Positions 23,325-33,984 of a stretch of 46,335 nt of DNA are shown here, one piece after another. The stretch is from Halomonas shengliensis (lineage in GTDB: Bacteria; Pseudomonadota; Gammaproteobacteria; Pseudomonadales; Halomonadaceae): contig NZ_FNIV01000014.1 in assembly GCF_900104135.1 (NCBI RefSeq), positions 1-46,335 on the forward strand, given 5' to 3'. A program made the position numbers and the translations under genes. Position 1 is the first letter of the stretch, and every line of letters begins with the position of its first letter. The notes under the pieces are model-generated. The model was given only the letters and a program-made list of their open reading frames with translations, was not told the DNA's origin and ran no database searches.

Positions 23325-25836
23325 CTCTCCTCCCTCCCGATGGTCAGTATGACGGGATCGGCAGCCGCCTGATCAGCTTGTTCCAGCAGTTCCATCTCGG
23401 CCAATACATCGTCGCAGCTCGCCATGGCTTCCTTTGCCTTGCGCCCTTCGGCGGGCAGGTTCTGTGCTTCTGCCATCTCCGCCATCTGCGCACAGGCCTG
23501 CCGGTAGACAATGACTTGGTCACGCTTGTGCCAGTCGGGCGCATTCCCGGCACAGCCGATGCAGGCGAACTTGATGGGACACTGACTGGCCACGGTGCAC
23601 CGTCCACCGATAACCGGTATCAGTGCGCCCACCTGCTCCTGTGCGGCTTCGACCTGTCGTCGGATCTGTCCTGGGGATCGCACATGGGTACGAGACAGAT
23701 CCACACGACTTTCAAAGATCTTTTGTTGCAACTCCATTAGCCGGGCCGGCGTCGGCTGGGAATAGTACTCGGTCACTCGCACATCTCGCTGCTTCATGAG
23801 GAGTGCGATCACATCCACGGGCGTGTTCAACGCCCGCATTTCCGTGGCAAAGCCGTGGCGCAGCAGGTGGGAAGTGACCCGCACGGCTTCACCGGTAGCA
23901 GTTTGCAACGAGATGCCGTGCAACATGATGGACATCGTCGCATTGACATCCTTATGACTGAAATGCCTTCCGGCATGCTGCCATAAGTAGGGCGCCGGTC
24001 GAAGTTTGTGACGCAAGCTTCTGGTAGGCGGGATGGTCTCCAGGTACTGTCCTCGCTCACGCTGGAACTTCCACCAGGCGTGTAGTGCCCTCATGCAGCG
24101 CTCGTCAATATAGTAGGGCTCTTCTGCCTGGCGTCCCTTGGGGATCGCGCGGAAGGCAATCGCTTCACGATCTTTGGCGAGAAGCACTCGTGATAAGTAC
24201 TCTTGACTCAATCTTATCTGCAGGAACTCGTTCATGCGAGCCCCGGTCTTGGTCATGATCTGAATGGCCGCATGCCCGACGAGAGCGGCTAGCCTGAGTG
24301 CCTCCAGTGGAATAAAGGTTATGTCAAGATCCCGTGAGATTCGCTCCAGCCAATGGGATATAGACACCCCCCAAGTTGATCGTGGCGGGAGTTGGAAAGC
24401 CGCCTTTGAGAAGCCGTTATGCCTCAGAAAGTCAGAATCGATAACTTGAGACTTAAGCACATTGGCCTGCAAAAGCTCGATGAACCAGTAAGGCTCTATC
24501 AAAGTGGCATCATCACGAGCATGGCCACCCTCATAGCTTAGGAAGTAACGTGCCTGGTTACCTACCTTCGCACGTATACGCTGACGCTGATCCTGATGAT
24601 AATAGAAGTCTTCTGCCACGGGCTCATGCACAGAACGCAATGTTGCGGAATCCCAGAGCCTGAAATGCTGCTGTGTCGGTCGAGTGCGGCCTGATGTTGA
24701 TACCGTTTCATCGGTGATCGAGAATGACATCGGCAGGGCTTCCCCTTCCCGTTCATGATGGGCAATGGCGTCCTGAAAGGCTGTATGCAGTCGCTCGACC
24801 TGAATGCTTCGGCGCTCGGCCACATCACGAAGCAGATAGAATTGATCATGTACAACGGCGGTCGCTGCCTTGCGACGCATCCTCTGGTCGGTTCTCACGT
24901 CTCGATGGATAGTGGAGCGGTGCCAGAAGTGGTCATCCTTCAATCCACTGAGCTGCCAGGGCGCCACGGCCCGGCGCTGCTCGGGTGTCAGTCTAAGCAA
25001 GTAATCCTCTTGTTTGCGCAGCAGGCGAAAATAGGTCTGCAGGAACCGACCGCGTTTGGGGGAGCCTTCTTCCGGCAACACCTCACCATCATGGTATCTT
25101 TGGTAAAACACCTCAGGGTCAAGTGCGTCGATATCCGGTAGCTTCAACTGTTTCAGATAGCGCGACATGTTGGAAAAGAAAGTGATGTCGTTAGGCCGGT
25201 TTCCATCGGCGAAGGTCATGACGAAGAATGCCACATCCCGAAGTTTCGGCTGCGAAATGGAGTGAATCATCCGTCGTTGGGATTCATTGAAGGGCCGTCC
25301 CATGGTCGGTGATTCCAGAAAGGTCAACGGTAGGTGATGGAGCGCCGGCGATACCCTGTCGAGCACCCTCTCCAGCGTGATCTCCTTCCATGCTCGCAGC
25401 GGCCTGGCCTGATGCCCCGTTTCTTCTTCCCAACGCCGGATTTCTTGTTTAATGTGACGATCGTTGTGCTCGGAGATCCGCAGGACCTCGCTGTAGGCGA
25501 CCGTATGTCCCTCGCTATGTAGGTGCTCAATGGTCAGACGTGTGAGCCGCGTAAGCACTTCACGTGAACGCCGCGTATTGGGAAGGGAATAGCGAAAGGT
25601 GTTGAAGTCCCGACGCCAGCCCTCATAGGCCTCACGACTGTCGACTGGGGCGCTCAAGAGCTCATCGGCCAATGTTGCCACATAGTGGCGCGAATACCCC
25701 GACACGGTGGCGACGCTAAATCCTAAGCATCTACTGATGTCGGCCAGCTTGAAGGGAGTGCCGAGCCGGCGACGACGGTCCAGTTCGGCCTTGATCGATT
25801 CATTGCGCCGATTCAGCGCATGATTTTCGCCCACGA
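23321..25836 (-). pseudogene. Large tyrosine recombinase (TnpB-like), 5' end cut by IS21
   Basis: The C-terminal half holds the tyrosine recombinase catalytic residues: Arg in TKTGARMNEFLQIRL, HLLRHGFATEM and the nucleophile Tyr in RVTEYYSQPTP. A Cys-rich motif near the end (GRCTVASQCPIKFACIGCAG) is typical of the large Tn554-type TnpB recombinases. The reading frame runs on to base 25873 (850 residues), but its first 13 or so codons lie inside the IS21 end and start at TTG, so the native start is lost. It may be a nearly complete protein lacking only its first part. Confidence 0.8.
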
Positions 25837-25969
25837 TGTTAATGGCCAAGTAAATTGACCCAGTATCGGCCAACGCTTCTGACCCACCCCCGAGGTGGCG
25901 GCGCTGCCACCATCCACCTACCGTGTCGGCTCAGCCAAGGGTCGGGACGGAGATGTGAAGGACTGGGGA

Positions 25970-27490
25970 ATGATTCACAAGATCAAAGCGTTACACGATG
26001 ACGGACAGGGCTTGTCGATCCGTGCCATCGGCCAGGAGCTGGGCATCTCCCGCAACACCGTCCGCAAGTACCTGCGCCAGGACGAGGCCACCATCGAGGC
26101 GGCGCAGTCAAACCGGGATCGCGATAAGAAGCTCGACGCCCACCGCGACTACATCGTCTACCTGCTGCGCACCTTTCCTCGGCTGAGCAGCGTTAAAGTG
26201 GCCCGTAAGCTGCGCGAGAAGGTCGGCGAGCTGGCGGTCTCGGAGCGCACTCTGCGTCGCTACGTGCAGCAGGTGAGGAGCACCGTGGCCAGCCGGCAGC
26301 GGCGCTACTACGAGCCGGTACTCGACATGGTGCCTGGCGTGCAGTGCCAGGTGGATCCGGGCGAGCTGCGCGAGGTGATGATCGGCGGCGAGCCGCGTCC
26401 CCTGTACTTCGTGGTGTTCGTGCTCTCCTACTCGCGTCTGACCTACGTCGGCGTCAGCCTGTCGCCGCTCGATACCGCCATCTTCATCCGCCTGCACGAT
26501 GAGGCCTTCCGCTACTTCGGCGGCCTGCCGGAGGAGTGCGTCTACGACCAGACCAAGATGGTGGTGATCAGCGAGCAGTTCCGCGAGCTGGAGGTGAACC
26601 AGCACTTCCACGAGTACGCCACCACCGCCGGCTTCCGGATCCATGCCTGCTGCGGCTACGATCCGGAGAGCAAGGGCAAGGTCGAGGCCGGGGTGAAGTA
26701 CGCCAAGCAGGATGCCTTCTATGGCGAGGTGTTCCGGAACGAGGCCGACCTGCGCGCTCATGTGCAGCAGTGGCTCGACGAGGTCGCCAACGTGCGCACT
26801 CATGGCACCACCGGCCAGCAGCCGAGGGCGCTGTGTGACGCCGAAGAACGGCGCCACCTGCGCCCCTACCTGACCCCGGCCTGCGTGGGCCGCGAGGCTG
26901 GCGGCCTGGCCCCGCGCCGGGTCGACAAGACCGGCCTGATCGCCTGGAAGGCCAACAAGTACTCGGTGCCGATGGCCTACCAGCAGGGTCGCGTCGGGGT
27001 CCGGGAAGCGGGCGACCGCCTGGCGATCCACGATCTGGAGAGCGGCGAGGAGATCGCTACCCATGCCCTGCATCTGGGCAAAGGGCACACCTCGCGCAAC
27101 GAGAACCACTACCGCGATCACCGCCAGCAGGAGGCCGACCTGGAGCAGGCCATTGCCCGCCACCTCGGCAGAACGCTGGGTCGGCAACTGTGTGACAAGC
27201 TGCGCCAGAGTGTGCCGTATCACTACAAGGACCAGTTGCGTGGTGCCCGGCAGGTGCTGGAGGCCGAGCCCGAGCTGGACCTGACGCTGATCGCCGACTG
27301 GGTCACCCGGGAACGCCTCACGGCCGTTGGCCTCAAGGAACGGTTGGCGGCGGCCCGGCTCGCCAAGGCGCGGGGCTGGGATCACGACGGTGATGCCGCC
27401 GGCCCCTGTACGACACCGGCGGAGCTGGCTCAGTACGGCCGGCTTGGCCACTCCAGCGGCCAGCAGGAGGTGACCCATGGGGCAGCTTGA
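25970..27490 (+). CDS. istA: IS21 transposase IstA
   Basis: About 506 residues from the ATG at 25970, which has AAGGA a few bases before it; the frame is open from 25895. A helix-turn-helix (LSIRAIGQELGISRNTVRKYL) binds the IS ends. The integrase core has D in VQCQVDPGEL, D in VYDQTKMVV and E in SKGKVEAGVKY. A C-terminal domain follows. The stop overlaps the start of istB by 14 bases. The sequence appears intact. Confidence 0.95.
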   Translation: MIHKIKALHDDGQGLSIRAIGQELGISRNTVRKYLRQDEATIEAAQSNRDRDKKLDAHRDYIVYLLRTFPRLSSVKVARKLREKVGELAVSERTLRRYVQQVRSTVASRQRRYYEPVLDMVPGVQCQVDPGELREVMIGGEPRPLYFVVFVLSYSRLTYVGVSLSPLDTAIFIRLHDEAFRYFGGLPEECVYDQTKMVVISEQFRELEVNQHFHEYATTAGFRIHACCGYDPESKGKVEAGVKYAKQDAFYGEVFRNEADLRAHVQQWLDEVANVRTHGTTGQQPRALCDAEERRHLRPYLTPACVGREAGGLAPRRVDKTGLIAWKANKYSVPMAYQQGRVGVREAGDRLAIHDLESGEEIATHALHLGKGHTSRNENHYRDHRQQEADLEQAIARHLGRTLGRQLCDKLRQSVPYHYKDQLRGARQVLEAEPELDLTLIADWVTRERLTAVGLKERLAAARLAKARGWDHDGDAAGPCTTPAELAQYGRLGHSSGQQEVTHGAA

Positions 27491-28217
27491 GCTGACCGCC
27501 GGGCGCTACCGCAGCCTGCGGCTGGGCGCCATCGCCGGCGGCCTCACCGAGCTGCTGGCCCAGGCCGAGGCCAACGAGGTCTCCTACCTGGCCTTCGCCG
27601 ACATGCTGGTCGAGCACGAGCGCCAGACCCGCGAGGCAAAGCGTATCGACCTCTACCGGCGCCAGGCCGGATTCCCCAGCGACAAGCGGCTGGAGGGGTT
27701 CGACTACCGGCACCAGACCACCATCACCAAGCGCCAGATCAACGCCCTGCTGGACTTCGCCTTCCTCGATAACCGCGAGAATCTGGTGTTCATCGGCCCG
27801 CCAGGGGTAGGCAAGACTCATCTAAGCATCGGTATCGGCCAGAAGGCCATCGAGGCCGGCTACCGGGTGCTGTTCCGCAACGCCCTGGACCTGGTCGAGG
27901 AGCTGGAACTCGCCGAGATGAAGGGCGAGCTGAAGAAGACGCTGCACAAGCTCGCCAAGGTCGACGCCCTGGTGATCGATGAGCTGGGCTACCTGCCGAT
28001 GAGCCGGCAGGCGCGCTACGCGCTGTTCCAGCTGATCAACCGGTTCTACGAGCACCGGTCGCTGATCATCACCACCAACAAGGACTTCACCAGCTGGGGG
28101 GAGTTCTTCCACGACGACAACGTGGCGGTGCCGATCGTCGACCGGATCATCCACCACTCGCACCTCTACCTGCTCGGCGGGGAGAGCTACCGGCTGAAGC
28201 AGAAGACGCTCAGCTGA
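27477..28217 (+). CDS. istB: IS21 transposition helper ATPase IstB
   Basis: A 246-residue AAA+ ATPase related to DnaC. The Walker A motif is GPPGVGKTH, Walker B is LVIDELGYLP, and the sensor-1 region reads LIITTNKDF. IstB stimulates strand transfer by IstA and chooses the target. It overlaps istA by 14 bases. No disruption is visible. Confidence 0.96.
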   Translation: MGQLELTAGRYRSLRLGAIAGGLTELLAQAEANEVSYLAFADMLVEHERQTREAKRIDLYRRQAGFPSDKRLEGFDYRHQTTITKRQINALLDFAFLDNRENLVFIGPPGVGKTHLSIGIGQKAIEAGYRVLFRNALDLVEELELAEMKGELKKTLHKLAKVDALVIDELGYLPMSRQARYALFQLINRFYEHRSLIITTNKDFTSWGEFFHDDNVAVPIVDRIIHHSHLYLLGGESYRLKQKTLS

Positions 28218-28220
28218 CGA

Positions 28221-29684
28221 TCACGGGTGGGTCAATTTTGTTGACCGCTGGTGGGTCAGTTTTGATGGCCATTGACACATGTTCTTGATCGGCAGGTCCC
28301 CGGTGGCGAAGGCGACGGCGTTGGAAGGTGTCGCCACCGCCAGCATGAAGGCACAGCTGACGGCGAAGGTCACCACGATGGTCATCAGGAAGGGCTCGAT
28401 GCCCAACCCCACCGCAATGGCCCCCATGATCGGGAAGAAGGCCGCCGCCGTGGCGGTGTTACTGGTCAGCTCCGTGAGCAGGATGATGACGATGGCGGTG
28501 ACGGCCAGGATCAGGATCGGCGGAAGCCCCGACAGGCCCGATACGCTCTCGCCGATCCAGACGCTCAGCCCGGTGGCGGTGAACTGCGCGGAGAGGGTCA
28601 GGCCGCCTCCGAACAGGATCAGCACGCCCCAGGGGACGTCACGGGTGGCCGTCCACTCCAGCAGCGCGCCCTGCCCCCTGGGGGCGGGAATCACGAACAT
28701 CAGGATCGCGGCCAGGATCGCCACACTGGTGTCGTTGATGTTGGAAAGCCACGGCAGCGCGCCCTGCACCGCCGGGATCTTCGCGATCAGCGGCAGGAAC
28801 ACCCAGCAGAAGACCGCGCCGGCGAAGACCATCAGCACCCGCCCTTCTTCCGGTGTCAGCCTACCCATGGCCTTGAACTCGGACTCGATCATCTTCCGAC
28901 CGCCCTTGATGTCCTCGACCTCGGCGCGGAACACGACCTTGTTCAGCACGAACCAGGCCAGTACCAGCATGGTGGCGGAGAACGGCACGCCCATCAGCAT
29001 CCAGTGGCCGAAGCCGATGGAGAGGCCATGGGTGTCTTCCATGTAGGCGCGCATCAGCGCCATGGGCGGCTGACCGATCAGCGTCGCCATGGAGCCGATG
29101 GTGATGGCGTAGGCGATACCCAGCAGCACGGCGGCCGAGAACTTGGGCGTGTCATCGCCGTTACCCAGCGACTTCACCAGGGCGATGATGGAGCCGCCGA
29201 TGGGCACCATGATCACCGCGGTGGCGGTGTTGCTGACCCACATGGTGATGAACCAGCTGGCGGCCATCAGGCCGAAGACGATCTGCGCCGGCTTGGTGCC
29301 CACGGTCAGCACCGTCAGAAGGGCGAAGCGACGATGCAGGTTCCAGCGTTGCGTGGCTAGCCCCAGCAGCACCCCGCCCAGCACCAGGAAGACGATGCTA
29401 TGAGCGTAGGGGGAGGCCGTGGCCCCCACCGAGGCGATGTCGAAGAAGGGAAACAGCACCAGCGGCAGCAGTGAGGTAGCGGGGATGGGGATTGCCTCGG
29501 TCATCCACCAGGTGGCCATCAGCATGGCGATGGCCGCCACGATGCGGGCATTCAGGGCCAGCGACTCGGGCAGCAGGAAGAAGACCCCCAGGCCGATGAC
29601 CAGGCCCAGCAGGAGCGAGACCGGCTTGAAGGCGGCAGCTTCGGTATAGGGCGCCTGTTCGGCCGCCGCGTTGGCGTGTGACAT
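28221..29684 (-). pseudogene. DASS (SLC13-type) anion/Na+ symporter, 3' end cut by IS21
   Basis: The start at 29684 (MSHANAAAE) has GAAGG before it. The protein has the two SNTATA motifs (WVSNTATAV and LTSNTATAAA) that form the Na+ and carboxylate sites of divalent anion:Na+ symporters, which take up C4-dicarboxylates, sulfate or similar substrates. About 469 native residues remain. After DLPIKNM the frame enters the IS21 end and adds about 18 foreign residues. The usual last 35-40 residues, holding the final membrane segment, are missing, so function is doubtful. Confidence 0.85.
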
Positions 29685-30127
29685 GACCTTCACCTGAGTC
29701 CGGATGAGAAGACTCGCCAGTGTGATCCCTGCCTCAACGGTGCGGCCAATACCGAGGGGGTTGGCAGGCATACCCAGCTCATCCCCGGGAAAATCGAAAG
29801 CTTGGCAAGCAGCCATAACAATCAATTGTTTAGCAAGCGTACAATAAACCCGTGCTTGCCGAAGGTAAGACGCAAGCGGCGTCGGCGAAGGTTATCGCTA
29901 CCCGCGTGGCTAGCTGAGCTACGACCAATGGACGATGCCGGCAGCGCCATCCACGGGCACTGACAGATAGACAAGACCGCCATTCGGCTATCGCCCAGGC
30001 CTCCATTGGTCGCTGGCCCATGCCGCAAAGGGGCACCGCCAGGGCGAAGTAAGCTTCACCTTGCTCTCTGTGCCGAAATGCTATGGTGGTCAGGTGCCCG
30101 GAGTGCCATTCGAACAAGGATGAAGCG
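29685..30127. other. Intergenic stretch between the DASS and GGDEF-EAL genes
   Basis: No gene is supported. It must contain divergent promoters. An 11-base inverted repeat (CGACCAATGGA at 29922-29932 and its complement at 30002-30012) is spaced by 69 bases. Its meaning is unknown. CAATTG and AT-rich pieces near 29820-29850 may belong to the DASS promoter. Confidence 0.35.
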
Positions 30128-32839
30128 ATGCAAGCCCGCGTGACCGCCGAAGCCGCCTTCCGGCTACTGGCAGACGGGATGAGCCGTGCCACCGGCGAGA
30201 CCTTCTTCGTCACCCTGGTGGCGAAGCTGGCGGAGATCCTCGATGTGGACCACGTGCTGGTGGCCCGGGTCGGCGACGACCATCGCGCGCATACCCTGGC
30301 GGTGTGGTCGCGGGGTGAGCCGGCACCCAACCTCAGCTACGACCTGGCCGGCACTCCCTGCGAGACGGTGGCAGGCCGGGAGGTCTGTCTCTATCCCGCA
30401 GGCGTGCAGCGGCGCTTTCCCGACGACGAGCTGCTGCAACGGCTCGGGGCGGAGGGCTACCTGGGCCTGCCACTCAATGCCCTGGACGGTCGACCGCTGG
30501 GCCTGCTGGCGGTGCTCAACAACCGCCCCATGCAGCCGGCGGGCCTGGAGTCCGAGATCCTGCATATCGCCGCGGCCCAGGCGAGCGCCCAGATCGAGCG
30601 CAGCCAGGCCAACCGGGCACTGCAGAGGAGCGAGGCGGTGGCCCGCGAGAGCGAGCGCCGCCTCGAGACGCTGCTCAACCACCTGCCCGGCATGGCCTAC
30701 CGCTGCCTGAACGATACCGACTGGACCATGCTGGTGGTCAGCCAGGGCGCCGAGGCCCTGACCGGCTACCGGCCCGAGGCGCTGCTGCACAACCGCGAGG
30801 TGAGCTATGCGGCGCTGATCCATCCGCTGGACCGCGCGCGGGTGGAGGCCGCCGTCGAGGAGGGCATCGCCGCGCGCAGTCCCTTTCGGGTCGTCTACCG
30901 GCTGCGCACCGCCGACGGGCAGTGGCGCTGGATGCTGGAGCAGGGCCAGGCGCTCTACGACACCGAGGGTGAGGTGAAGGTGCTGGAAGGGTTCATCAGC
31001 GACATCACCGAGCAGCACGAGGCCCAGCGGGTGCAGGATGCCGTGGCGCGGGTGGCGGCGGCAATCACCACGCGCATCGGCGACGGCTACTTCCATCAGC
31101 TGGTGCGCCACCTGGTGGAGATCCTCGAGGCCGACGCGGGCTTCATCGCCACCTTCACCCAGCAGGGTGCCGCATGGCAGGAAGAGGCCTCGGTGGCGCC
31201 ATGCCACCTCACCACCGTCAGCGCGGTGGGGGATGGCGAGGGCCTGGAGGAGCACGCCTTCAACCTGTCGACCTCGCCCTTCGCGGCGCTGATGACGACG
31301 CCGGAGTGTGCCGAGCAGGTGGACTCGCCGCTGCGCTGGCCGGGCCTGGCCACGCCGCAGGCGGCGTGGATCGGCCGGCGCCTGGACAACACTCAGGGTG
31401 AGCCGGTGGGCATCATCGTGGTGCTCTACCGGGCCCCCCCGGAGACCAACGGCTTCGCCTCCGCGGTGCTGCGCATTCTCTCCAGCGGTGCCGCCGCGGA
31501 GGTGGAGCGTCGTCAGGATCACCGGCGCATGCGCCAGCTCGCCTATTTCGACGGCACCACCGGGCTCGCCAACCGGGTGCGCTTCATGGAGGACCTGGCG
31601 GCGATGCGCGACGCCGCCGAGCGCGACCTCAAGCCGCTGGGCCTGCTGCTGCTGGACATCCGACGCTTCAAGGAGATCAACGACCTCCACGGCCATCAGC
31701 TGGGCGACAGCCTGCTGGCCACCCTGGCCCGACGCCTGCAGCGCTCGGTGGCGCCGGGCGAGGCGCTGGCGCGGCTCTCCGGCGATGAGTTCGCCCTGCT
31801 GGTTCCCGAGGCTACCCCGGAGCGCATCGAGCAGTGCGTCGCCCGCATGCGCGAGGTCATCGCCCGCCCCATCCATCTCGAGCACCACGCCTTCTCGCTG
31901 CGGGTTTCCATCGGCCTGGCAGGCTACCCACGCGATGCGCGAACGCCGGGGGAGCTGTTCAAGGCGGCCAGCATCGCGCTCTATCATGCCAAGCGCGAGG
32001 ACGACGGGGTCTGCGCCTTCAGCGTCTCCATGCACCGCGCCCTGGAGCGTCGTCAGCAGATGACCGAGCGCCTCGGCGAGGCGATCCGCGAGGACCGCCT
32101 GGCACTGCACTACCAGCCCCAGATCGACCTGCGTACGGGCAGGTTGACCGGCGCCGAGGCGCTGTGCCGCTGGCAGGACGCGACCTGGGGCTGGGTCAGT
32201 CCCGGCGAGTTCATTCCCATGGCCGAGGAGCGCGGCCTGATCCGCGCGCTGGGAGACCGGGTACTGGAGCAGGCCACCCGCCAGCTGCTGGGCTGGGGCG
32301 AACAGGAGCTGACGCTGCCCGGTCGGCTCTCGCTCAACATCTCGGCGCAGCAGTTCGCCGACCCCCACCTGGCCGAGCATATCCAGCGCCTGACCGCCGG
32401 ACTTTCCGCCACCGCCATCGCCCTGGAGCTTACCGAGAGCGACTTCATGCGCGACCCCGAGCAGGCGGTGACCATCACCCGGGCGCTGCGCAAGGCAGGC
32501 TTCACCCTGGCCATCGACGACTTCGGCACCGGCTACTCGTCGCTGGCCTACCTGCGACGCTTCTCGGCCCAGGCGCTCAAGATCGACATGTCCTTCGTCC
32601 GGCATATGCTGGCGAACCATCACGACCGCACCATCGTCGAAACCATCATCGCCATGGCCCAGGCGCTGGGCATGAAGACCGTGGCGGAAGGGGTCGAGAC
32701 CGCCGAGCAGGTCGCGGCGCTCGCCGAGATGGGCTGCGACGAGGCCCAGGGCTACCACTTCGGCCGTCCGCTGCCGGCAGAGGCCTTCGCCGCGCAATGG
32801 CTGGAACAGGCACTCGACGATGCGCAGGAGCCGACATGA
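30128..32839 (+). CDS. GAF-PAS-GAF-GGDEF-EAL c-di-GMP signalling protein
   Basis: A 903-residue cytoplasmic protein from the ATG at 30128 (AAGGA before it). Domains in order: GAF (about 5-155), PAS/PAC (165-300), GAF-like (305-460), GGDEF (475-635) and EAL (650-900). The GGDEF motif reads SGDEF (about 549-553), with no inhibitory-site RxxD before it. The EAL motif is intact (AEALCRW, about 675), as are DDFGTGYSS and KIDMSF. It most likely acts as a phosphodiesterase, with the GGDEF domain possibly a GTP-sensing partner. Its stop overlaps the start of the next gene, a cyclase, by four bases. Confidence 0.93.
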   Translation: MQARVTAEAAFRLLADGMSRATGETFFVTLVAKLAEILDVDHVLVARVGDDHRAHTLAVWSRGEPAPNLSYDLAGTPCETVAGREVCLYPAGVQRRFPDDELLQRLGAEGYLGLPLNALDGRPLGLLAVLNNRPMQPAGLESEILHIAAAQASAQIERSQANRALQRSEAVARESERRLETLLNHLPGMAYRCLNDTDWTMLVVSQGAEALTGYRPEALLHNREVSYAALIHPLDRARVEAAVEEGIAARSPFRVVYRLRTADGQWRWMLEQGQALYDTEGEVKVLEGFISDITEQHEAQRVQDAVARVAAAITTRIGDGYFHQLVRHLVEILEADAGFIATFTQQGAAWQEEASVAPCHLTTVSAVGDGEGLEEHAFNLSTSPFAALMTTPECAEQVDSPLRWPGLATPQAAWIGRRLDNTQGEPVGIIVVLYRAPPETNGFASAVLRILSSGAAAEVERRQDHRRMRQLAYFDGTTGLANRVRFMEDLAAMRDAAERDLKPLGLLLLDIRRFKEINDLHGHQLGDSLLATLARRLQRSVAPGEALARLSGDEFALLVPEATPERIEQCVARMREVIARPIHLEHHAFSLRVSIGLAGYPRDARTPGELFKAASIALYHAKREDDGVCAFSVSMHRALERRQQMTERLGEAIREDRLALHYQPQIDLRTGRLTGAEALCRWQDATWGWVSPGEFIPMAEERGLIRALGDRVLEQATRQLLGWGEQELTLPGRLSLNISAQQFADPHLAEHIQRLTAGLSATAIALELTESDFMRDPEQAVTITRALRKAGFTLAIDDFGTGYSSLAYLRRFSAQALKIDMSFVRHMLANHHDRTIVETIIAMAQALGMKTVAEGVETAEQVAALAEMGCDEAQGYHFGRPLPAEAFAAQWLEQALDDAQEPT

Positions 32840-33879
32840 ACGAAACAACCGATCCGCAGAGTCTGCTGCAGGCCCCGGTGTTCGGTGCGCGACTGGAGGC
32901 GGTGATTCGCCCGCTGTTGCGCCTGCTGGAGGAGGTCACCGGGCTGCACTCCACCTACTTCACCCTGATCGACGAGGCCGGCGGCGTGCAGCGGATCGTG
33001 TATGCCCGCAACAGCGGCAGCCTGGAGATTCCCGAGGGCCTGTCGGTGCCCTGGGAGGACACCCTCTGCCGCCGGGCGATCCTCGAGGGACGGCGCTACA
33101 CCGCCGACGTGGCGAGCTGCTGGGGAGATTCCGAGGCGGCCAGGGCGCTGGGCCTCCAGACCTACCTCAGCGAGCCGATATGCCTGGGCGACGAGACGCT
33201 GCTGGGCACCCTGTGCGCGGCCAGCGACCAGGCCATCGAGGTGTCGGCGGAGGCGATGGAGACGCTGGACACCTTCGCCGAGCTGATCGCCCGCTACGTG
33301 GACAGCGAGCGCCTGTTGCGCCAGCTGGTCAGCGAGAACCGCACCCTGGCCCAGCACGCCAACACCGACCCGCTGACCGGCATCGCCAACCGCCGCGCCC
33401 TGCTCCAGGAGCTGACCCGGCGCCTCGGCGAGGCGGCCAGTGCCGGCGCTCGCCTGCACGTGGCCTTCATCGACCTCGACGGCTTCAAGGAGATCAACGA
33501 CACCCACGGCCACGATGCGGGAGACCGCTTCCTGATCGAGATGGCACGCCGCCTGGAGAGCAACTGCCGGCCGGACGACCTGGTGGCCCGCTTCGGCGGC
33601 GACGAGTTCGTGGTCGTGCGCCATGCCGGCGAACCCTCCGAGGCCGAGCGCCACGCCTTCAAGGCGGCGCTGGAGGCGCTGACCGCCGGCGAGTTCCGGG
33701 TCTGCGGCGAGATCATCCCCTACACCGGGGCCAGCGTCGGCGTGATCACCTCGACGCCGAGCGACACCGACGCCATGACGCTGCTGCAGCTCTCGGACGC
33801 CGAAATGTACACGCGCAAGCGGGCCCGCAAGGGGGATAGCGATGCCCCCCTTCCGGCCGCCCCACGCACTGACGGGTGA
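32836..33879 (+). CDS. GAF-GGDEF diguanylate cyclase
   Basis: A 347-residue soluble protein. AGGAG precedes the ATG, which overlaps the stop of the GGDEF-EAL gene. A GAF domain (about 20-165) with Cys residues (TLCRRA, PICLG) is followed by a GGDEF domain (175-335) with an intact RFGGDEF (about 252-257). An inhibitory-site RPDD lies five residues before it, so the enzyme is probably active and product-inhibited. The coupling to an EAL protein suggests that synthesis and breakdown are set together. Confidence 0.94.
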   Translation: MNETTDPQSLLQAPVFGARLEAVIRPLLRLLEEVTGLHSTYFTLIDEAGGVQRIVYARNSGSLEIPEGLSVPWEDTLCRRAILEGRRYTADVASCWGDSEAARALGLQTYLSEPICLGDETLLGTLCAASDQAIEVSAEAMETLDTFAELIARYVDSERLLRQLVSENRTLAQHANTDPLTGIANRRALLQELTRRLGEAASAGARLHVAFIDLDGFKEINDTHGHDAGDRFLIEMARRLESNCRPDDLVARFGGDEFVVVRHAGEPSEAERHAFKAALEALTAGEFRVCGEIIPYTGASVGVITSTPSDTDAMTLLQLSDAEMYTRKRARKGDSDAPLPAAPRTDG

Positions 33880-33984
33880 GGCCCCGGCCTGGACGCACCT
33901 CATGGCATCCGCCTATTAAATTTCGCTTCGGTGGACTAGGCTGACTCGGGTCAAGGTTCGATCGGCAACCTCCAAGGATGAAAG

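Larger units (their letters stand above)
25837..28277 (+). mobile_element. IS21-family insertion sequence
   Basis: Ends are inverted repeats. The left end starts TGTTAATGGCCA, and the complement of the right end starts TGTCAATGGCCA. Both contain two further shared blocks, TGACCCA and CGGYCAAC-N(6-7)-TGACCCACC, as expected for the multiple transposase sites of IS21. istA and istB lie between them. The flanking bases (CACGA left, CATGT right) do not match, so there is no target duplication. One side is a recombinase gene and the other a DASS transporter, both cut, which points to an IS-mediated deletion. Confidence 0.9.

Noticed and set aside
23321..25836. Recombinase as an integron integrase
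   Set aside because: It is more than twice the size of IntI, has a Cys-rich tail and a small partner gene, which fit a Tn554-type enzyme instead.
30164..32848. 894-codon frame on the minus strand opposite the GGDEF-EAL gene
   Set aside because: It is a mirror of a GC-rich gene; it shows no domain, and the plus-strand gene has clear GGDEF and EAL motifs.
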